NCBI GenBank assembly: GCA_019638805.1
Contig: JAHBTA010000002.1
Location: 1 to 64,000, forward strand
DNA length: 64,000 nucleotides
Direction: 5' to 3'
Source of the DNA: Microbacteriaceae bacterium
Lineage (GTDB): Bacteria > Actinomycetota > Actinomycetes > Actinomycetales > Microbacteriaceae
The position numbers were made by a program, and so were the translations under genes. The notes below the pieces were generated by a model. It worked only from the letters and a program-made list of their open reading frames with translations, was not told the DNA's origin and did not search any database. Of this stretch, positions 31,632-40,986 are shown piece by piece. Position 1 is the stretch's first letter. Every line of letters begins with the position of its first letter.

Positions 31632-32477
31632 TCAGCCCCCGATGGCGGACCGCATGGCGGTCAGCACCTGGTTCTCGCGCTCGAGCACGCCATCCTCGGC
31701 ACCCGTGACGAAGATGCGCACCTGCCCGATCGCCTGGTGCAGCAGCAGTTGACGCCCGTCGATCACGGTGCCCCCCGAAGCCGCCCAGGCGCGCGCCCGG
31801 GGCGTGGGCCATGGGTCGTAGGCCACGTCGAAGAGCACGGCCGAGCGGCGCACCCCGTCCGGGTATCCGGGTTCCGCATCCGCGTCGCCGGGCAGGGTCG
31901 AGATGACGACGTCCGGCGGGTCATCGGAGGGCACCGGCTCATCCCACGACCGCACGGCGAGCTCGACTCCGGACCGCGCGGCGATGTCTCGCAATCCGTC
32001 CGCCCGGGAGGGATCGCGCGCCCGCACGAGCGCGCCCGTCGCGCCGAGCGCGCCCACGGCCGCGATCGCGGAGCCCGCGGTTGCCCCGGCGCCGAGCACC
32101 TCGACGCGGGCGAGCGACTCCACCCCGGCCTCGCGGAAGGCGGCCACGAATCCCGGGACGTCCGTGTTGAAGCCGCGCAGCATCCCGGCCACGTGCAGCA
32201 CAGTGTTGGCGGCGCCCACCCGGTCGACCACAGGCGAACGCGTCGCCAGCAGCGGCAGCACCTCGCGCTTGAGCGGCATGGTGAGCGAGAGCCCGCGCCA
32301 GGACGAGTCCAGACCGCCGAGGAACCCGGCCAGCTCGCCGGAGGCCACCTCGACCGCGTCGTAGCTCCAGTCCAGTCCGAGCACCTCATAGGCGGCCCGG
32401 TGCAGCGCGGGCGAGAGCGAGTGTGCGATCGGCGACCCCAGCACCGCGAGGCGGGCCGGGGCGCCGGTCGGCGTCAC
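31632..32477 (-). CDS. aroE: shikimate dehydrogenase
   Basis: A 281-residue enzyme reducing 3-dehydroshikimate to shikimate. Seen: LGSPIAHSLSPALHRAAYE for substrate binding, SLTMPLKREVLPL with the catalytic lysine, GAANTV, the Rossmann segment VEVLGAGATAGSAIAAV and C-terminal LLLHQAIGQ. The nucleotide-binding loop reads GAGATA rather than the common GAGGAA, so cofactor preference cannot be assigned from it alone. The GTG at 32477 overlaps the mltG stop by four bases. Confidence 0.93.
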   Translation of the reverse strand: MTPTGAPARLAVLGSPIAHSLSPALHRAAYEVLGLDWSYDAVEVASGELAGFLGGLDSSWRGLSLTMPLKREVLPLLATRSPVVDRVGAANTVLHVAGMLRGFNTDVPGFVAAFREAGVESLARVEVLGAGATAGSAIAAVGALGATGALVRARDPSRADGLRDIAARSGVELAVRSWDEPVPSDDPPDVVISTLPGDADAEPGYPDGVRRSAVLFDVAYDPWPTPRARAWAASGGTVIDGRQLLLHQAIGQVRIFVTGAEDGVLERENQVLTAMRSAIGG

Positions 32478-33844
32478 GCGCAGTACGCGGCGTTCTCGGA
32501 ACTCGCCCGGCACCAGGCCCGGAGCTGCTCGACCGCCGCATAGTGCTCGTCCGCCGTGACCGAGAACACGGTCTCGCCGGTCTTGAGGTTGATGGGCACG
32601 AAGAACAGCCAGTCCCCGTCGGCCGGGTGGATGGCGCCGTCGATGGCGGCGTCGCCCGGGTTGCCGATCGGTCCGTAGGGCAGCCCCGCGTTCGCGTAGG
32701 TGTTCCACTTATTGCTCTTGTCCGCGCGCTCGGCGTCGGTCGTCCACACCGTGTGCGTGTTGCCGGTGCCGTAGGCCACGGTCGCGTCCGACTCCAGGTG
32801 CATGCCCTGGTCGAGGCGGTTGAGGAAGACCCGCCCGATCTTGGCCATGTCCGTGGAGTTCTGGCCGGCCTCGCGCTGGATGATCGAGGCCAGGATCACG
32901 GTCTTGACGCGGTCCTTGGGTTCGACGCCCGCGGCATCCAGCCGGGTGATCGCCTCGGAGACCAGGCGCTGCAGCGCCTCCTCGGCCGTCGTGCCCGGGT
33001 CGAAGTCGTAGGTCGCCGGGAACAGGAAGCCCTCGATGCTGTGGGCCTCCTTGGGCACGCCGTAGGACGTGTAGTCCTTCGCGGCCGCCTGGATGTCCTC
33101 GACGGGCAGTTCGAGGGCGGACGCCAGCAGTGCGTACACGTCGACCGCCGCCGTGCCCTCGGGGATGGTCACCGAGTTCAGGATCTTGTTGGCCGGGTTC
33201 TGCAGGGCGGCGACGGCCGATTCCGCGCTCATCTCCTGCTGCAGCGAGTAGTTGCCCGGCTGGAACGAGATCTCCGGGTTGGCGAGCAGGTAGTTGTAGG
33301 TGGCGTCGAAGGTCATCGTGACGCCCTTGTTGTAGAGCTCCTTCGCCACGTCGCTGCCGATGTCGCCGGACTGGATGATGACGATCGCCTCGACGCCGTT
33401 GCCGGATCCCGCGAAGTCGTTCGGGATCTCCCAGCCCAGGATCTCGCGGACCTTGTCCTCATGGTTAGTCCATGCCCAGATGCCCGCGCCCCCGATCATG
33501 GCGAAGATGGCGGTGACCGCGACGAGCCAACCGATCCAGCGCTTGCTGCGGGGGGCGCCCGGGCCGCGCGAACCTCGGCGTCCCCCGTCGCGCCGGTTGC
33601 TCGGAACCAGGCCCGCGCCGCGCGGGGGCTGGCCCGGGCGGATCTGCACCTCGGACTGGATCGGAACGGCCGCCGTCGCGGTCGCCTCGGCCGCCGCGAC
33701 CGCGAACGGGTCGGACAGGCGCGCGGTCGGGAATTGCGGTGAGACGGGCTCGACCGAGGCGGGTGCCTCGGGCGTCGCCTGCCGGGTCGGTTGGGCCCCG
33801 GCGGGTCCGAAGATGTCGTCCCAGTTGGTGTTCTCGTCAGGCAC
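32474..33844 (-). CDS. mltG: endolytic murein transglycosylase MltG (YceG-like)
   Basis: A 456-residue membrane-anchored enzyme that cleaves nascent glycan strands and sets their length. A long proline- and alanine-rich cytoplasmic N-terminus of about 100 residues, found in actinobacterial forms, precedes one membrane helix (WIGWLVAVTAIFAMIGGAGIW). The YceG domain follows with the catalytic-glutamate segment ILASIIQREAG and the conserved YNTY-like block WNTYANAGLPYGPIGNPG. GTG start at 33844. It lies between ruvX and aroE, as in mycobacteria. Confidence 0.92.
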   Translation of the reverse strand: MPDENTNWDDIFGPAGAQPTRQATPEAPASVEPVSPQFPTARLSDPFAVAAAEATATAAVPIQSEVQIRPGQPPRGAGLVPSNRRDGGRRGSRGPGAPRSKRWIGWLVAVTAIFAMIGGAGIWAWTNHEDKVREILGWEIPNDFAGSGNGVEAIVIIQSGDIGSDVAKELYNKGVTMTFDATYNYLLANPEISFQPGNYSLQQEMSAESAVAALQNPANKILNSVTIPEGTAAVDVYALLASALELPVEDIQAAAKDYTSYGVPKEAHSIEGFLFPATYDFDPGTTAEEALQRLVSEAITRLDAAGVEPKDRVKTVILASIIQREAGQNSTDMAKIGRVFLNRLDQGMHLESDATVAYGTGNTHTVWTTDAERADKSNKWNTYANAGLPYGPIGNPGDAAIDGAIHPADGDWLFFVPINLKTGETVFSVTADEHYAAVEQLRAWCRASSENAAYCA

Positions 33845-33851
33845 GGATTGG

Positions 33852-34310
33852 CTAGCTTTCGTACGGGTCGACCACCGCGCCCGGCGGTGAAGCCGCCGCG
33901 CGCTCGGAGTCGAGGGCGTTCTGGAGGATGATAACAGCGGCCACCTGGTCGATCACCGGACGCGCCGCCCGTGCGCGCCGTCCCGACTCGCGCAGCGCGC
34001 GCTGCGCCGTGACGGTGCTCAGGCGCTCGTCCACGAGGCGCACGGGGATGCCGCCCTCAGCCGCCAGCGCCGCCGCGAAATCGCGCGCATCGGCCGTCGA
34101 CGCCGTGTCCGTGCCGTTGAGCGAGAGCGGCAGCCCGACCACGAACTCGATCGCCTCGAACTCCGCGGCGAACGCCCGCAAGGCGTCGATGGTGCCGTCC
34201 CCGCGGGGAAGCGTCTCCACCGGGGTAGCGAGCAGGCCGTCCCGATCGCAGCGCGCCACGCCCACCCGGGCGCGGCCGACATCCACGCCGAGGCGCACGC
34301 CGGGTCGCAT
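33852..34310 (-). CDS. ruvX: putative Holliday junction resolvase RuvX/YqgF
   Basis: A 152-residue RNase H-like nuclease family protein implicated in pre-16S rRNA 5' processing and junction resolution. Seen: RLGVDVGRARVGVARCDRDG with the first catalytic Asp, FVVGLPLSLNGTD, and LVDERLSTVTAQRAL with the second acidic site. A late aspartate lies in RPVIDQVAAVIIL. Length is normal. One base separates it from alaS and seven from mltG; alaS-ruvX-mltG is a conserved order. Confidence 0.93.
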   Translation of the reverse strand: MRPGVRLGVDVGRARVGVARCDRDGLLATPVETLPRGDGTIDALRAFAAEFEAIEFVVGLPLSLNGTDTASTADARDFAAALAAEGGIPVRLVDERLSTVTAQRALRESGRRARAARPVIDQVAAVIILQNALDSERAAASPPGAVVDPYES

Positions 34311-34311
34311 G

Positions 34312-36969
34312 TCAGCCCTTCAGGGCCGACCGGATGCCATCCAGGGCCGCCCCGATCGCCGACGCGTCACTGCCGCCGCCCTGCGCGAGGTCGTCCTTGC
34401 CGCCCCCGCCTCCGCCCAGGATCCCCGCCGCAACCTTGGCCAGTGCGCCCGCCTTGGCGCCATGCTCGCGTGCGGCGGCCGTCGTGGCGACGATGACCGC
34501 GGGCTTGCCCCCGGCGCGCGCTGCGAGGGCGACCACGGCCGACTCGGATGCCAGACGCTCGCGCACCCCGGTCACGACGGCGCGCAGATCGTCGGCCGAG
34601 GCGAGCTCACCGAGGTCGTCCACGACCGCGAGGTAGTCGCCCACGCGCGCCGCGGCGTCGGCCAGCGCGGGCACCCGGCCGGAGAGTCGGCTCGCCTCGA
34701 AGGAGGCGATCTTCTTTTCGGCCGCCTTGAGCTCGGCCACGAGAGACGCGATGCGCTCCGGCAACTGCTCCCGGGGCGACTTGAGGTTCGCCGTCAGCTG
34801 CGCGACGATCGCGCGCTCGGCGGCCAGGTCGCGGAACGCCTCGAGCCCGACGAGCGCCTCGACGCGGCGGTTCGTCGCTCCCACGCTCGCCTCGCTGACC
34901 AGATTGACCAGCCCGACCTCCGCCGACCGGCTCACATGGATGCCGGCGCACAACTCGCGCGACCACGGACCCCCGATGTCGACCATGCGGACGGTGTCGC
35001 CGTACTTCTCGCCGAACAGCGCCATCGCGCCGGCGGCCTTCGCCTCGTCCAGAGGCAGGATACGCGTGGTCACCTCGAGGTTGTCGCGCACCGCGTTGTT
35101 GGCGATCTCCTCGACCTCGGAGCGCGTGTCGGCGCTCAACGCCTGATTCCAGGAGAAGTCGAGCCGCAGGTACCCGGCCTTGTTGAACGAGCCGCTCTGG
35201 TGCGCCTCCGGGCCGAGAGTCTGGCGCAGCGCGGCGTGCACCAGATGGGTGGCCGAATGCGCCTGCGCCGCACCGTGGCGGTAGACCGGGTCCACGACGC
35301 TCGTCGCGACGGCGCCGACGCCCACCTCGCCCGAGCGCACGCGCACGGTGTGGCTGATGAGCCCCTTGACCGGCCGCTGCACATCGAGCACCTCGAGGTC
35401 GAATCCATCGCCCTCGATCGATCCCTGGTCGGCGGCCTGACCACCGGATTCGGCATAGAGCGCGGTCTCGGCGAGGATGACCTCCGCGGTCTGACCGGTC
35501 GTCGCGCGGTCCGCCGGGACGCCGTCGACCAGGATCCCGAGGACGCGCGACTCGGTCTCGAGCGCGTCGTAGCCGGTGAAGACCGTCTCGCCCTGCGCGC
35601 GCAGGTCGGAGTACACGCTCAGATCGGCCAGGGCGCCCTTCTTGGCCCGTGCGTCGGTCTTGGCCCGCTGGCGCTGCTCGTCCATGAGTCGGTCGAACTC
35701 GACGCGGTCGACGCTGAGCCCCGCCTCCTCGGCGATCTCGAGCGTCAGGTCGATCGGGAAGCCGAAGGTGTCGTGCAGCAGGAACGTCGTGTCGCCCGGG
35801 AGCACCTTCGCCCCGGCCTTCCGCGCCTTCTCGACCGCCGTGTCGAGGATGGTCGTGCCGGAGGCGAGCGTCTGGAGGAAGGTCTCCTCCTCGGCCAGCG
35901 CGAGGCGCGATGTGCGCTCCCACTGCTCCTCGACGTCCGGGTAGGCGTCGCGCATCGCCACGCGGGAGGCATCGAACAGCTCGGCGAAGCTGGGCGCATC
36001 CACCCCGAGCAGGCGCATGGCTCGAACCACGCGGCGCAGCAGCCGACGCAGGATGTAGCCGCGCCCCTCGTTGCCAGGCACGACCCCGTCGGTCATGAGC
36101 ATGAGACCCGAGCGCACGTGATCCGCGATCACGCGCATGCGCACGTCGTCGTCGTGGTCCGTACCGTACGCGCGCTTCGACAGCTGCGAGGCGACGTCGA
36201 GCACCGGGCGCACCTGGTCGATCTCGTACATGTTGTCGACGCCCTGCTTGAGGAACGCGACCCGCTCCATGCCCATGCCGGTGTCGATGTTCTTCTTCGG
36301 CAGTTCGCTGACGATCGTGAACTCGGTCTTGCTCTTCACATCGGCCAGCAGGAACTGCATGAAGACGAGATTCCAGATCTCGATGTAGCGGTTGTCGTCG
36401 ACCGCCGGACCGCCCTCCTTGCCGTAGGCGGGGCCGCGGTCGAAGTAGATCTCGCTGCACGGACCGCCGGGGCCGGGCTGGCCGGTGTGCCAGTAGTTGT
36501 CGGCGCGACCGAGGCGCTGGATGCGCGACTCGGGCACGCCCGCGACCTTCTGCCACAGCGCGTGGGCCTCGTCATCCTCCTCGTAGACCGTGACCCACAG
36601 ATCCTTGGGCTCGAAGCCGAGTCCACCGTCCGTCTCGGATGTCGTGAGCAGCTCCCAGGCATAGGCGATCGCCTGCTCCTTGAAGTAGTCGCCGAAGCTG
36701 AAGTTGCCGTTCATCTGGAAGAACGTGCCGTGCCGCGTGGTCTTGCCGACCTCCTCGATGTCGAGGGTGCGGATGCACTTCTGCACACTCGTGGCGCGCG
36801 GGAACGGCGCCGGCACCACGCCCGTGAAGTACGGGATGAAAGGCACCATGCCCGCGACCGTGAACAGCAGTGCGGGATCGTCGCTCACGAGCGACGCGGA
36901 GGGCACGACCGTATGGCCGCGCTCACCGAAGAAGGTGAGCCAGCGGCGCTGGATATCGGCGGTCTGCAA
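34312..36969 (-). CDS. alaS: alanyl-tRNA synthetase
   Basis: An 885-residue class II synthetase. Seen: QTADIQRRWLTFFGERGHTV at the N-terminus, the aminoacylation motifs TSVQKCIRTLDIEEVGKTTR and FFQMNGNFSFGDYFK, the editing-domain zinc ligands HSATHLVHAALR and CAGIHVSRSAEVG, and a C-terminal DHHA1 domain with GGGGGGKDDLAQGG. The frame stays open upstream, but TTG at 36969 places the family's M-Q-T-A start correctly and gives normal length. This TTG start is rare in the window, and no good ribosome binding site is visible before it. Confidence 0.95.
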   Translation of the reverse strand: MQTADIQRRWLTFFGERGHTVVPSASLVSDDPALLFTVAGMVPFIPYFTGVVPAPFPRATSVQKCIRTLDIEEVGKTTRHGTFFQMNGNFSFGDYFKEQAIAYAWELLTTSETDGGLGFEPKDLWVTVYEEDDEAHALWQKVAGVPESRIQRLGRADNYWHTGQPGPGGPCSEIYFDRGPAYGKEGGPAVDDNRYIEIWNLVFMQFLLADVKSKTEFTIVSELPKKNIDTGMGMERVAFLKQGVDNMYEIDQVRPVLDVASQLSKRAYGTDHDDDVRMRVIADHVRSGLMLMTDGVVPGNEGRGYILRRLLRRVVRAMRLLGVDAPSFAELFDASRVAMRDAYPDVEEQWERTSRLALAEEETFLQTLASGTTILDTAVEKARKAGAKVLPGDTTFLLHDTFGFPIDLTLEIAEEAGLSVDRVEFDRLMDEQRQRAKTDARAKKGALADLSVYSDLRAQGETVFTGYDALETESRVLGILVDGVPADRATTGQTAEVILAETALYAESGGQAADQGSIEGDGFDLEVLDVQRPVKGLISHTVRVRSGEVGVGAVATSVVDPVYRHGAAQAHSATHLVHAALRQTLGPEAHQSGSFNKAGYLRLDFSWNQALSADTRSEVEEIANNAVRDNLEVTTRILPLDEAKAAGAMALFGEKYGDTVRMVDIGGPWSRELCAGIHVSRSAEVGLVNLVSEASVGATNRRVEALVGLEAFRDLAAERAIVAQLTANLKSPREQLPERIASLVAELKAAEKKIASFEASRLSGRVPALADAAARVGDYLAVVDDLGELASADDLRAVVTGVRERLASESAVVALAARAGGKPAVIVATTAAAREHGAKAGALAKVAAGILGGGGGGKDDLAQGGGSDASAIGAALDGIRSALKG

Positions 36970-36982
36970 CGGATGCGGCGGC

Positions 36983-37180
36983 TTACTTGAGGAAGTCGTC
37001 CGCGGCGTCGCGGAGCTCGGCCTCCCGTGCCTTGTACCCGTCGACCACGGCGCTGCCGAACTCGCGGGCCTTGGCGTCGACGTCCGCGAAGAACTTGGCG
37101 CCCTCGGGTGTCTTCGCGATCTGGTGCGCCGCGACGAACCCCGCAGCCGCACCGACGGCCAGCAGAAGGATGCCCTTCAT
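36983..37180 (-). CDS. small membrane protein upstream of alaS
   Basis: A 65-residue protein with an N-terminal hydrophobic segment (GILLLAVGAAAGFVAAHQIA) followed by a charged, probably helical tail rich in Ala, Lys, Asp and Glu. GAGGAG lies six bases before the ATG. It sits 13 bases before alaS and looks like the first gene of the alaS-aro operon. The layout (short anchor plus helix) recalls YtxH-like proteins, but no function can be assigned. Confidence 0.7.
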   Translation of the reverse strand: MKGILLLAVGAAAGFVAAHQIAKTPEGAKFFADVDAKAREFGSAVVDGYKAREAELRDAADDFLK

Positions 37181-37251
37181 GGTGTGCTCCTCAGCTCGGA
37201 TCGAACGTGTCCAGCTTACGCGCGCGCCCCGGCCAGCGGCCGGGATGCGTG

Positions 37252-37881
37252 CTAGCGGGCTGCGTAGTACTCGACGACGAGCTGGACCTCGGCCGTCACC
37301 GGCACCTCGGCGCGCTTGGGGCGGCGCACGAGGCGGGCGTGCAGCTTGTCGAGCTCGACCTCGAGGTAGCCCGGGGTCTTGGGCAGCACGTCGACGTGGC
37401 CACCGGCCGCGGCGACCTGGAAGGGCTCCAGGCCCTCGCTGCGCTCCTTGACGTGGATGAGCTGGCCCGGCTTCACGCGGAACGACGGGCGGTCCACGAG
37501 CTTGCCGTCGACCAGGATGTGGCGGTGCACGACCAGCTGGCGCGCCTGCGCCGTGGTGCGCGCGAACCCGGCGCGCAGGACGAGGGCGTCGAGGCGCATC
37601 TCGAGCAGCTCGACGAGGTTCTCACCGGTCAGGCCCGGCTGACGCCGCGCCTCGTTGAAGACCAGGCGCAGCTGCTTCTCGCGGATGCCGTACTGCTCAC
37701 GCAGGCGCTGCTTCTCGCGCAGACGGACCGCGTAGTCGCTGTCGGCCTTGCGCTTGGTGCGACCGTGCTCACCCGGAGCGTAGGGGCGCTTCTCGAGGTA
37801 CTTGGCGGCCTTGGGCGTCAGCGGGATGCCGAGCGCACGGGAGAGGCGGACCTTGCGGCGGTCCTGAGACTTCGTGGGCAT
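37252..37881 (-). CDS. rpsD: 30S ribosomal protein S4
   Basis: A 209-residue primary 16S rRNA-binding protein. Seen: DRRKVRLSRALGIPLTPKAA, KADSDYAVRLREKQRLREQYG and the S4 domain VELLEMRLDALVLRAGFART followed by VHRHILVDGK. The N-terminal zinc cysteines are absent (C-minus form), which lowers dependence on zinc. The frame extends 17 codons upstream, but the ATG at 37881 has AAGGAA upstream and gives the normal N-terminus. In this window rpsD stands alone beside the alaS operon rather than in a ribosomal protein cluster. Confidence 0.97.
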   Translation of the reverse strand: MPTKSQDRRKVRLSRALGIPLTPKAAKYLEKRPYAPGEHGRTKRKADSDYAVRLREKQRLREQYGIREKQLRLVFNEARRQPGLTGENLVELLEMRLDALVLRAGFARTTAQARQLVVHRHILVDGKLVDRPSFRVKPGQLIHVKERSEGLEPFQVAAAGGHVDVLPKTPGYLEVELDKLHARLVRRPKRAEVPVTAEVQLVVEYYAAR

Positions 37882-38042
37882 GCGTGTTCCTTCGCAACGT
37901 GGACGCGTCGATCGCGACTCACGGACGTGCACCGCCCTCTCCCCGTAGCCCAGGCCGCACGTCGCGGCGAACCTGGCGGGCGCGCCTTCAGGAAGACGCG
38001 GTGAGAGGGGATGTGTCCGTCATCCAGACGAACCCGGCGAGT

Positions 38043-38639
38043 TTACCAGAAGCCCACGATCGCGACGTAGTCGCCCTCGCTCCAGTCGCCGAACGAGGAG
38101 AAGAGCGAGGAATACCAGATCGTGTAGGCGTCGATGTCATCCGCCGTCACCGCCGACGAGACGAAGATCGAGCCGTCGACGTCGCCATCCGAGAAGTCCG
38201 CGGCGGCAGCTTCGGGGAAGGAGGTGATCCACGACCACTGCGGCGACCCGTCATCGACCGGGTCGAAGGCCCAGCCGGCGGGCTCGAGCGCGGCGCGCAC
38301 GTCGGTGCCGGGGTCATCCACCTCGGTCGCCGGGAGCGCGTAGTAGGTCGTGTAGCTCGTGCTCTTGTAGAAGCACCAGCCGTCGGGAAGAGAGGCCCCG
38401 AGGAACGCGGCCGGGTCGGCGACCGCCGCGAGGTCGGAGCCCGAGGGCACCGGGCAGCCGGCGGCGTCGAACGAGTCGCCGTACCAGGCGGGCACCGGGC
38501 CGGCCGGAACCGAGGGCGTGTCGGGGGTCTCCGGGTCGTCGACGACGGGGGTCGACGGGGTGGAGCAGCCGGCAAGGACAAGACCCGCTGCGAGAGCGAG
38601 GCCGGCGGACAGGGCGATCCGGGGTGCTGCGACGCGCAT
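38043..38639 (-). CDS. secreted lipoprotein of unknown function
   Basis: A 198-residue protein with a clear signal peptide and lipobox (LVLAGCS), then a threonine- and proline-rich linker and a soluble domain with two further cysteines (FDAAGCPVPSG and DGWCFYKS) that may form a disulfide, many aromatics and acidic residues. AAGGAGG lies before the ATG at 38639. The frame is open upstream, but the signal peptide fixes this start. No family was recognised. It is probably anchored on the outer face of the membrane. Confidence 0.75.
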   Translation of the reverse strand: MRVAAPRIALSAGLALAAGLVLAGCSTPSTPVVDDPETPDTPSVPAGPVPAWYGDSFDAAGCPVPSGSDLAAVADPAAFLGASLPDGWCFYKSTSYTTYYALPATEVDDPGTDVRAALEPAGWAFDPVDDGSPQWSWITSFPEAAAADFSDGDVDGSIFVSSAVTADDIDAYTIWYSSLFSSFGDWSEGDYVAIVGFW

Positions 38640-38703
38640 GCGAGCCTCCTTCGGCACGAAACGGGATGCTCGAATCATGCCACACGCCCCCTGGCGACGG
38701 ACG

Positions 38704-40020
38704 TCATCCGCCGCGAAGGATCGCGCGGATGCGCTCGAGCCGCGTCGCCAGATCCCGCTCATACCCACGGCCCGTGGGCGTGTAGTACTCGGTGCCCGCG
38801 AGCTCGTCCGGCAGGTACTGCTGCGCAGCGACGCCGTGCTCGGAGTCGTGCGCGTACAGGTAGCCCTTCCCGTGGCCCAGGCGCTTCGCTCCGGGATAGT
38901 GGGCGTCGCGCAGGTGAACCGGGACCCGTCCGATGCGACCGGCGCGGACATCCGCGATCGCCTGATCGAGTGCCGTGTACGACGCGTTGGACTTGGGGGC
39001 CGTCGCCAGGTAGACGACCGCCTCGGCGAGCAGGATGCGGCCCTCGGGCATGCCGATGAGCTGGACACCCTGCGCGGCGGCCACCGCGATCGGCAGCGCC
39101 TGGGGGTCGGCCATCCCGATGTCTTCGGCGGCGGAGATCATGACCCGCCTCGCGATGAACCGCGGGTCCTCCCCCGCCTCGATCATGCGGGCCAGGTAGT
39201 GCAGGGCGGCGTCCGGGTCGGAGCCGCGGATGGACTTGATGAACGCGCTGATGACGTCGTAGTGCTCGTCGCCCTGCCGGTCGTAGCGCAGCAGCGCCCG
39301 GTCGACGGTAGCCGCGACGAGTTCTGCCGTGATGGCGCCTCCGGATTCCTCCGCTGCCGCCGCAGATGCCTCCAGTGCCGTCAGGGCGCGCCGGGCGTCT
39401 CCGGACGCGAGCCGCACGAGGGCGGCCCGCGCATCCGCGGTGAGCTCGACCCGGCCCCCGAGCCCGCGCTGGTCGTCGACGGCGCGGTCCAGCAGCGCGC
39501 CCAGGTCGTCCTCGGAGAGCGGCTCGAGGGTGAGCAGGAGCGAACGCGAGAGCAAGGGCGAGATCACCGAGAACGACGGATTCTCGGTGGTCGCCGCGAC
39601 CAGGATGACCCAGCCGTTCTCGACCCCGGGCAGAAGCGCGTCCTGCTGGGCCTTGGTGAAGCGGTGGATCTCGTCCAGGAACAGCACGGTCGAGACGCCG
39701 TACAGATCGCGGTCTGCACGCGCCTTCTCCATGACCTCGCGGACGTCTTTCACCCCCGCGGTCACGGCCGAGAGCTCGACGAACCGGCGGCCCGAGCTGC
39801 GCGCGATGGCGTGCGCGAGCGTGGTCTTCCCGGTGCCGGGCGGGCCCCACAGGATGACGGATACCGCACCCTGCTCGCCCGAAGCGTCTTCGGCGAGTTT
39901 GACCAGGGGCGAGCCGGGAACCAGCAGGTGGCGCTGACCCGCGATCTCGTCGAGGGAGCCGGGACGCATGCGCACCGCAAGCGGCGTGACACCCGCGCGG
40001 AGTCCTGGCTGCCCGCTCAT
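38704..40020 (-). CDS. rarA: replication-associated recombination protein A (RarA/MgsA ATPase)
   Basis: A 438-residue AAA+ clamp-loader-like ATPase that acts at stalled replication forks. Walker A GPPGTGKT at residues 59-66, Walker [12 protein letters not shown], sensor 1 AATTENPSF and the C-terminal tetramerisation domain with [20 protein letters not shown]. The frame is open far upstream, but the ATG at 40020 is exactly six bases after TACTGT and gives normal length; a leaderless start is likely. Confidence 0.94.
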   Translation of the reverse strand: MSGQPGLRAGVTPLAVRMRPGSLDEIAGQRHLLVPGSPLVKLAEDASGEQGAVSVILWGPPGTGKTTLAHAIARSSGRRFVELSAVTAGVKDVREVMEKARADRDLYGVSTVLFLDEIHRFTKAQQDALLPGVENGWVILVAATTENPSFSVISPLLSRSLLLTLEPLSEDDLGALLDRAVDDQRGLGGRVELTADARAALVRLASGDARRALTALEASAAAAEESGGAITAELVAATVDRALLRYDRQGDEHYDVISAFIKSIRGSDPDAALHYLARMIEAGEDPRFIARRVMISAAEDIGMADPQALPIAVAAAQGVQLIGMPEGRILLAEAVVYLATAPKSNASYTALDQAIADVRAGRIGRVPVHLRDAHYPGAKRLGHGKGYLYAHDSEHGVAAQQYLPDELAGTEYYTPTGRGYERDLATRLERIRAILRGG

Positions 40021-40026
40021 GCGTCC

Positions 40027-40032
40027 ACAGTA
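40027..40032 (-). promoter_or_regulatory. -10 element of a probable leaderless promoter for rarA
   Basis: TACTGT, six bases (GGACGC), then ATG. It lies back to back with the cyclophilin promoter; the two start codons are 69 bases apart. Confidence 0.5.
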
Positions 40033-40077
40033 GCCGCGGGCGCCCACGGGGTTTTGGCCGCCCTCCAGGGGGCTGGA

Positions 40078-40083
40078 TAGGGT
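40078..40083 (+). promoter_or_regulatory. -10 element of a probable leaderless promoter for the cyclophilin gene
   Basis: TAGGGT, six bases (GCTCTG), then the GTG start. TTGGCC at 40054-40059 could be the -35 with an 18-base spacer. Confidence 0.5.
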
Positions 40084-40089
40084 GCTCTG

Positions 40090-40881
40090 GTGGCATCCAG
40101 CAGGCAGCAGCGCGAGCAGCGCGAGGCACGCGACCGACTCCAGCGTTACCAGGCCCGCCAGGAGGTGCACGAGCACCAGCGCCGGCGCCGCGTTCGCGAC
40201 AACGTGATCGCCATCGCGGGTGTCGCTCTCGTGGCGACGCTCGCCGCCCTCACCCAGGTCTTCTACTTCAGCGCCGGCCCCGGTGCCCCCACCGCCGAGC
40301 CTTCCGCCTCCGCCTCGCCGGACGAGGGCCTCAACGTGGGCGCCCCGGACGCATCCCTCGCCGAGGGACGCACCTGGACGGGCGAGCTCGTCCTCAACGG
40401 GGACATCACGCTGGGAATCGAACTGGATGGCGCCCTCGCCCCGCAGGCGACCGCCGGTTTCGTTCAGGACGTTCGCAACGGCTACTACCCGGGCAAGACC
40501 TGCCACCGCCTGGCATCGAGCGACGGGTTCGCGTTCCTGCAGTGCGGGTCGATCGACGGCACGGGCTCGCCCGATCCGGCCTTCTCCTACGGACCGGTCG
40601 AGAACGCACCCGCCGACAACGTGTACGCGGCGGGCACGATCGCCATGGCCCGAGCCGGCGACGACGCCTACAGCAACGGCCACCAGTTCTTCATCGTGAC
40701 CGACACCACGACTCTCGGATCGGACAGCGCGGGTGGATACACGGTCGTGGGACGGGTCACGAGCGGGCTCGAGCAGCTCATCGAGCAGGTCACCTCGCAG
40801 GGCATCGACGTGATCGGTCAGGACGGCGTGACCGGTACGCCGAAGGTGCCCACGAGCATCACCTCGGTCACCCTCGAGTAG
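40090..40881 (+). CDS. membrane-anchored cyclophilin-type peptidyl-prolyl isomerase
   Basis: A 263-residue protein with a charged cytoplasmic N-terminus (many Gln and Arg), one membrane helix ([22 protein letters not shown]), an Ala/Ser/Pro linker and a cyclophilin domain outside the cell. The domain has [17 protein letters not shown] in place of the usual FHRVI...QGGD, keeping the catalytic arginine, then [20 protein letters not shown] and SNGHQFFIV. Such actinobacterial PPIases next to the relA region (ppiB in M. tuberculosis) help secreted proteins fold. GTG start with leaderless-type promoter. Confidence 0.9.
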   Translation: MASSRQQREQREARDRLQRYQARQEVHEHQRRRRVRDNVIAIAGVALVATLAALTQVFYFSAGPGAPTAEPSASASPDEGLNVGAPDASLAEGRTWTGELVLNGDITLGIELDGALAPQATAGFVQDVRNGYYPGKTCHRLASSDGFAFLQCGSIDGTGSPDPAFSYGPVENAPADNVYAAGTIAMARAGDDAYSNGHQFFIVTDTTTLGSDSAGGYTVVGRVTSGLEQLIEQVTSQGIDVIGQDGVTGTPKVPTSITSVTLE

Positions 40882-40986
40882 CCCGCCGCGAGCCGTCTCC
40901 GGCGGTGGCGGCGGCCTCTGGGCCGTGCAATAGGCTGGTGGGCGCCCCGGCGAGAGGCGGCCGGGACCGACGGCAAGGTGATGACC

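Noticed and set aside
37882..38042. S4 autoregulatory leader before rpsD
   Set aside because: Pyrimidine- and purine-rich blocks are present, but no stable or recognisable S4-binding structure could be drawn by eye; only six scattered pairs were found.
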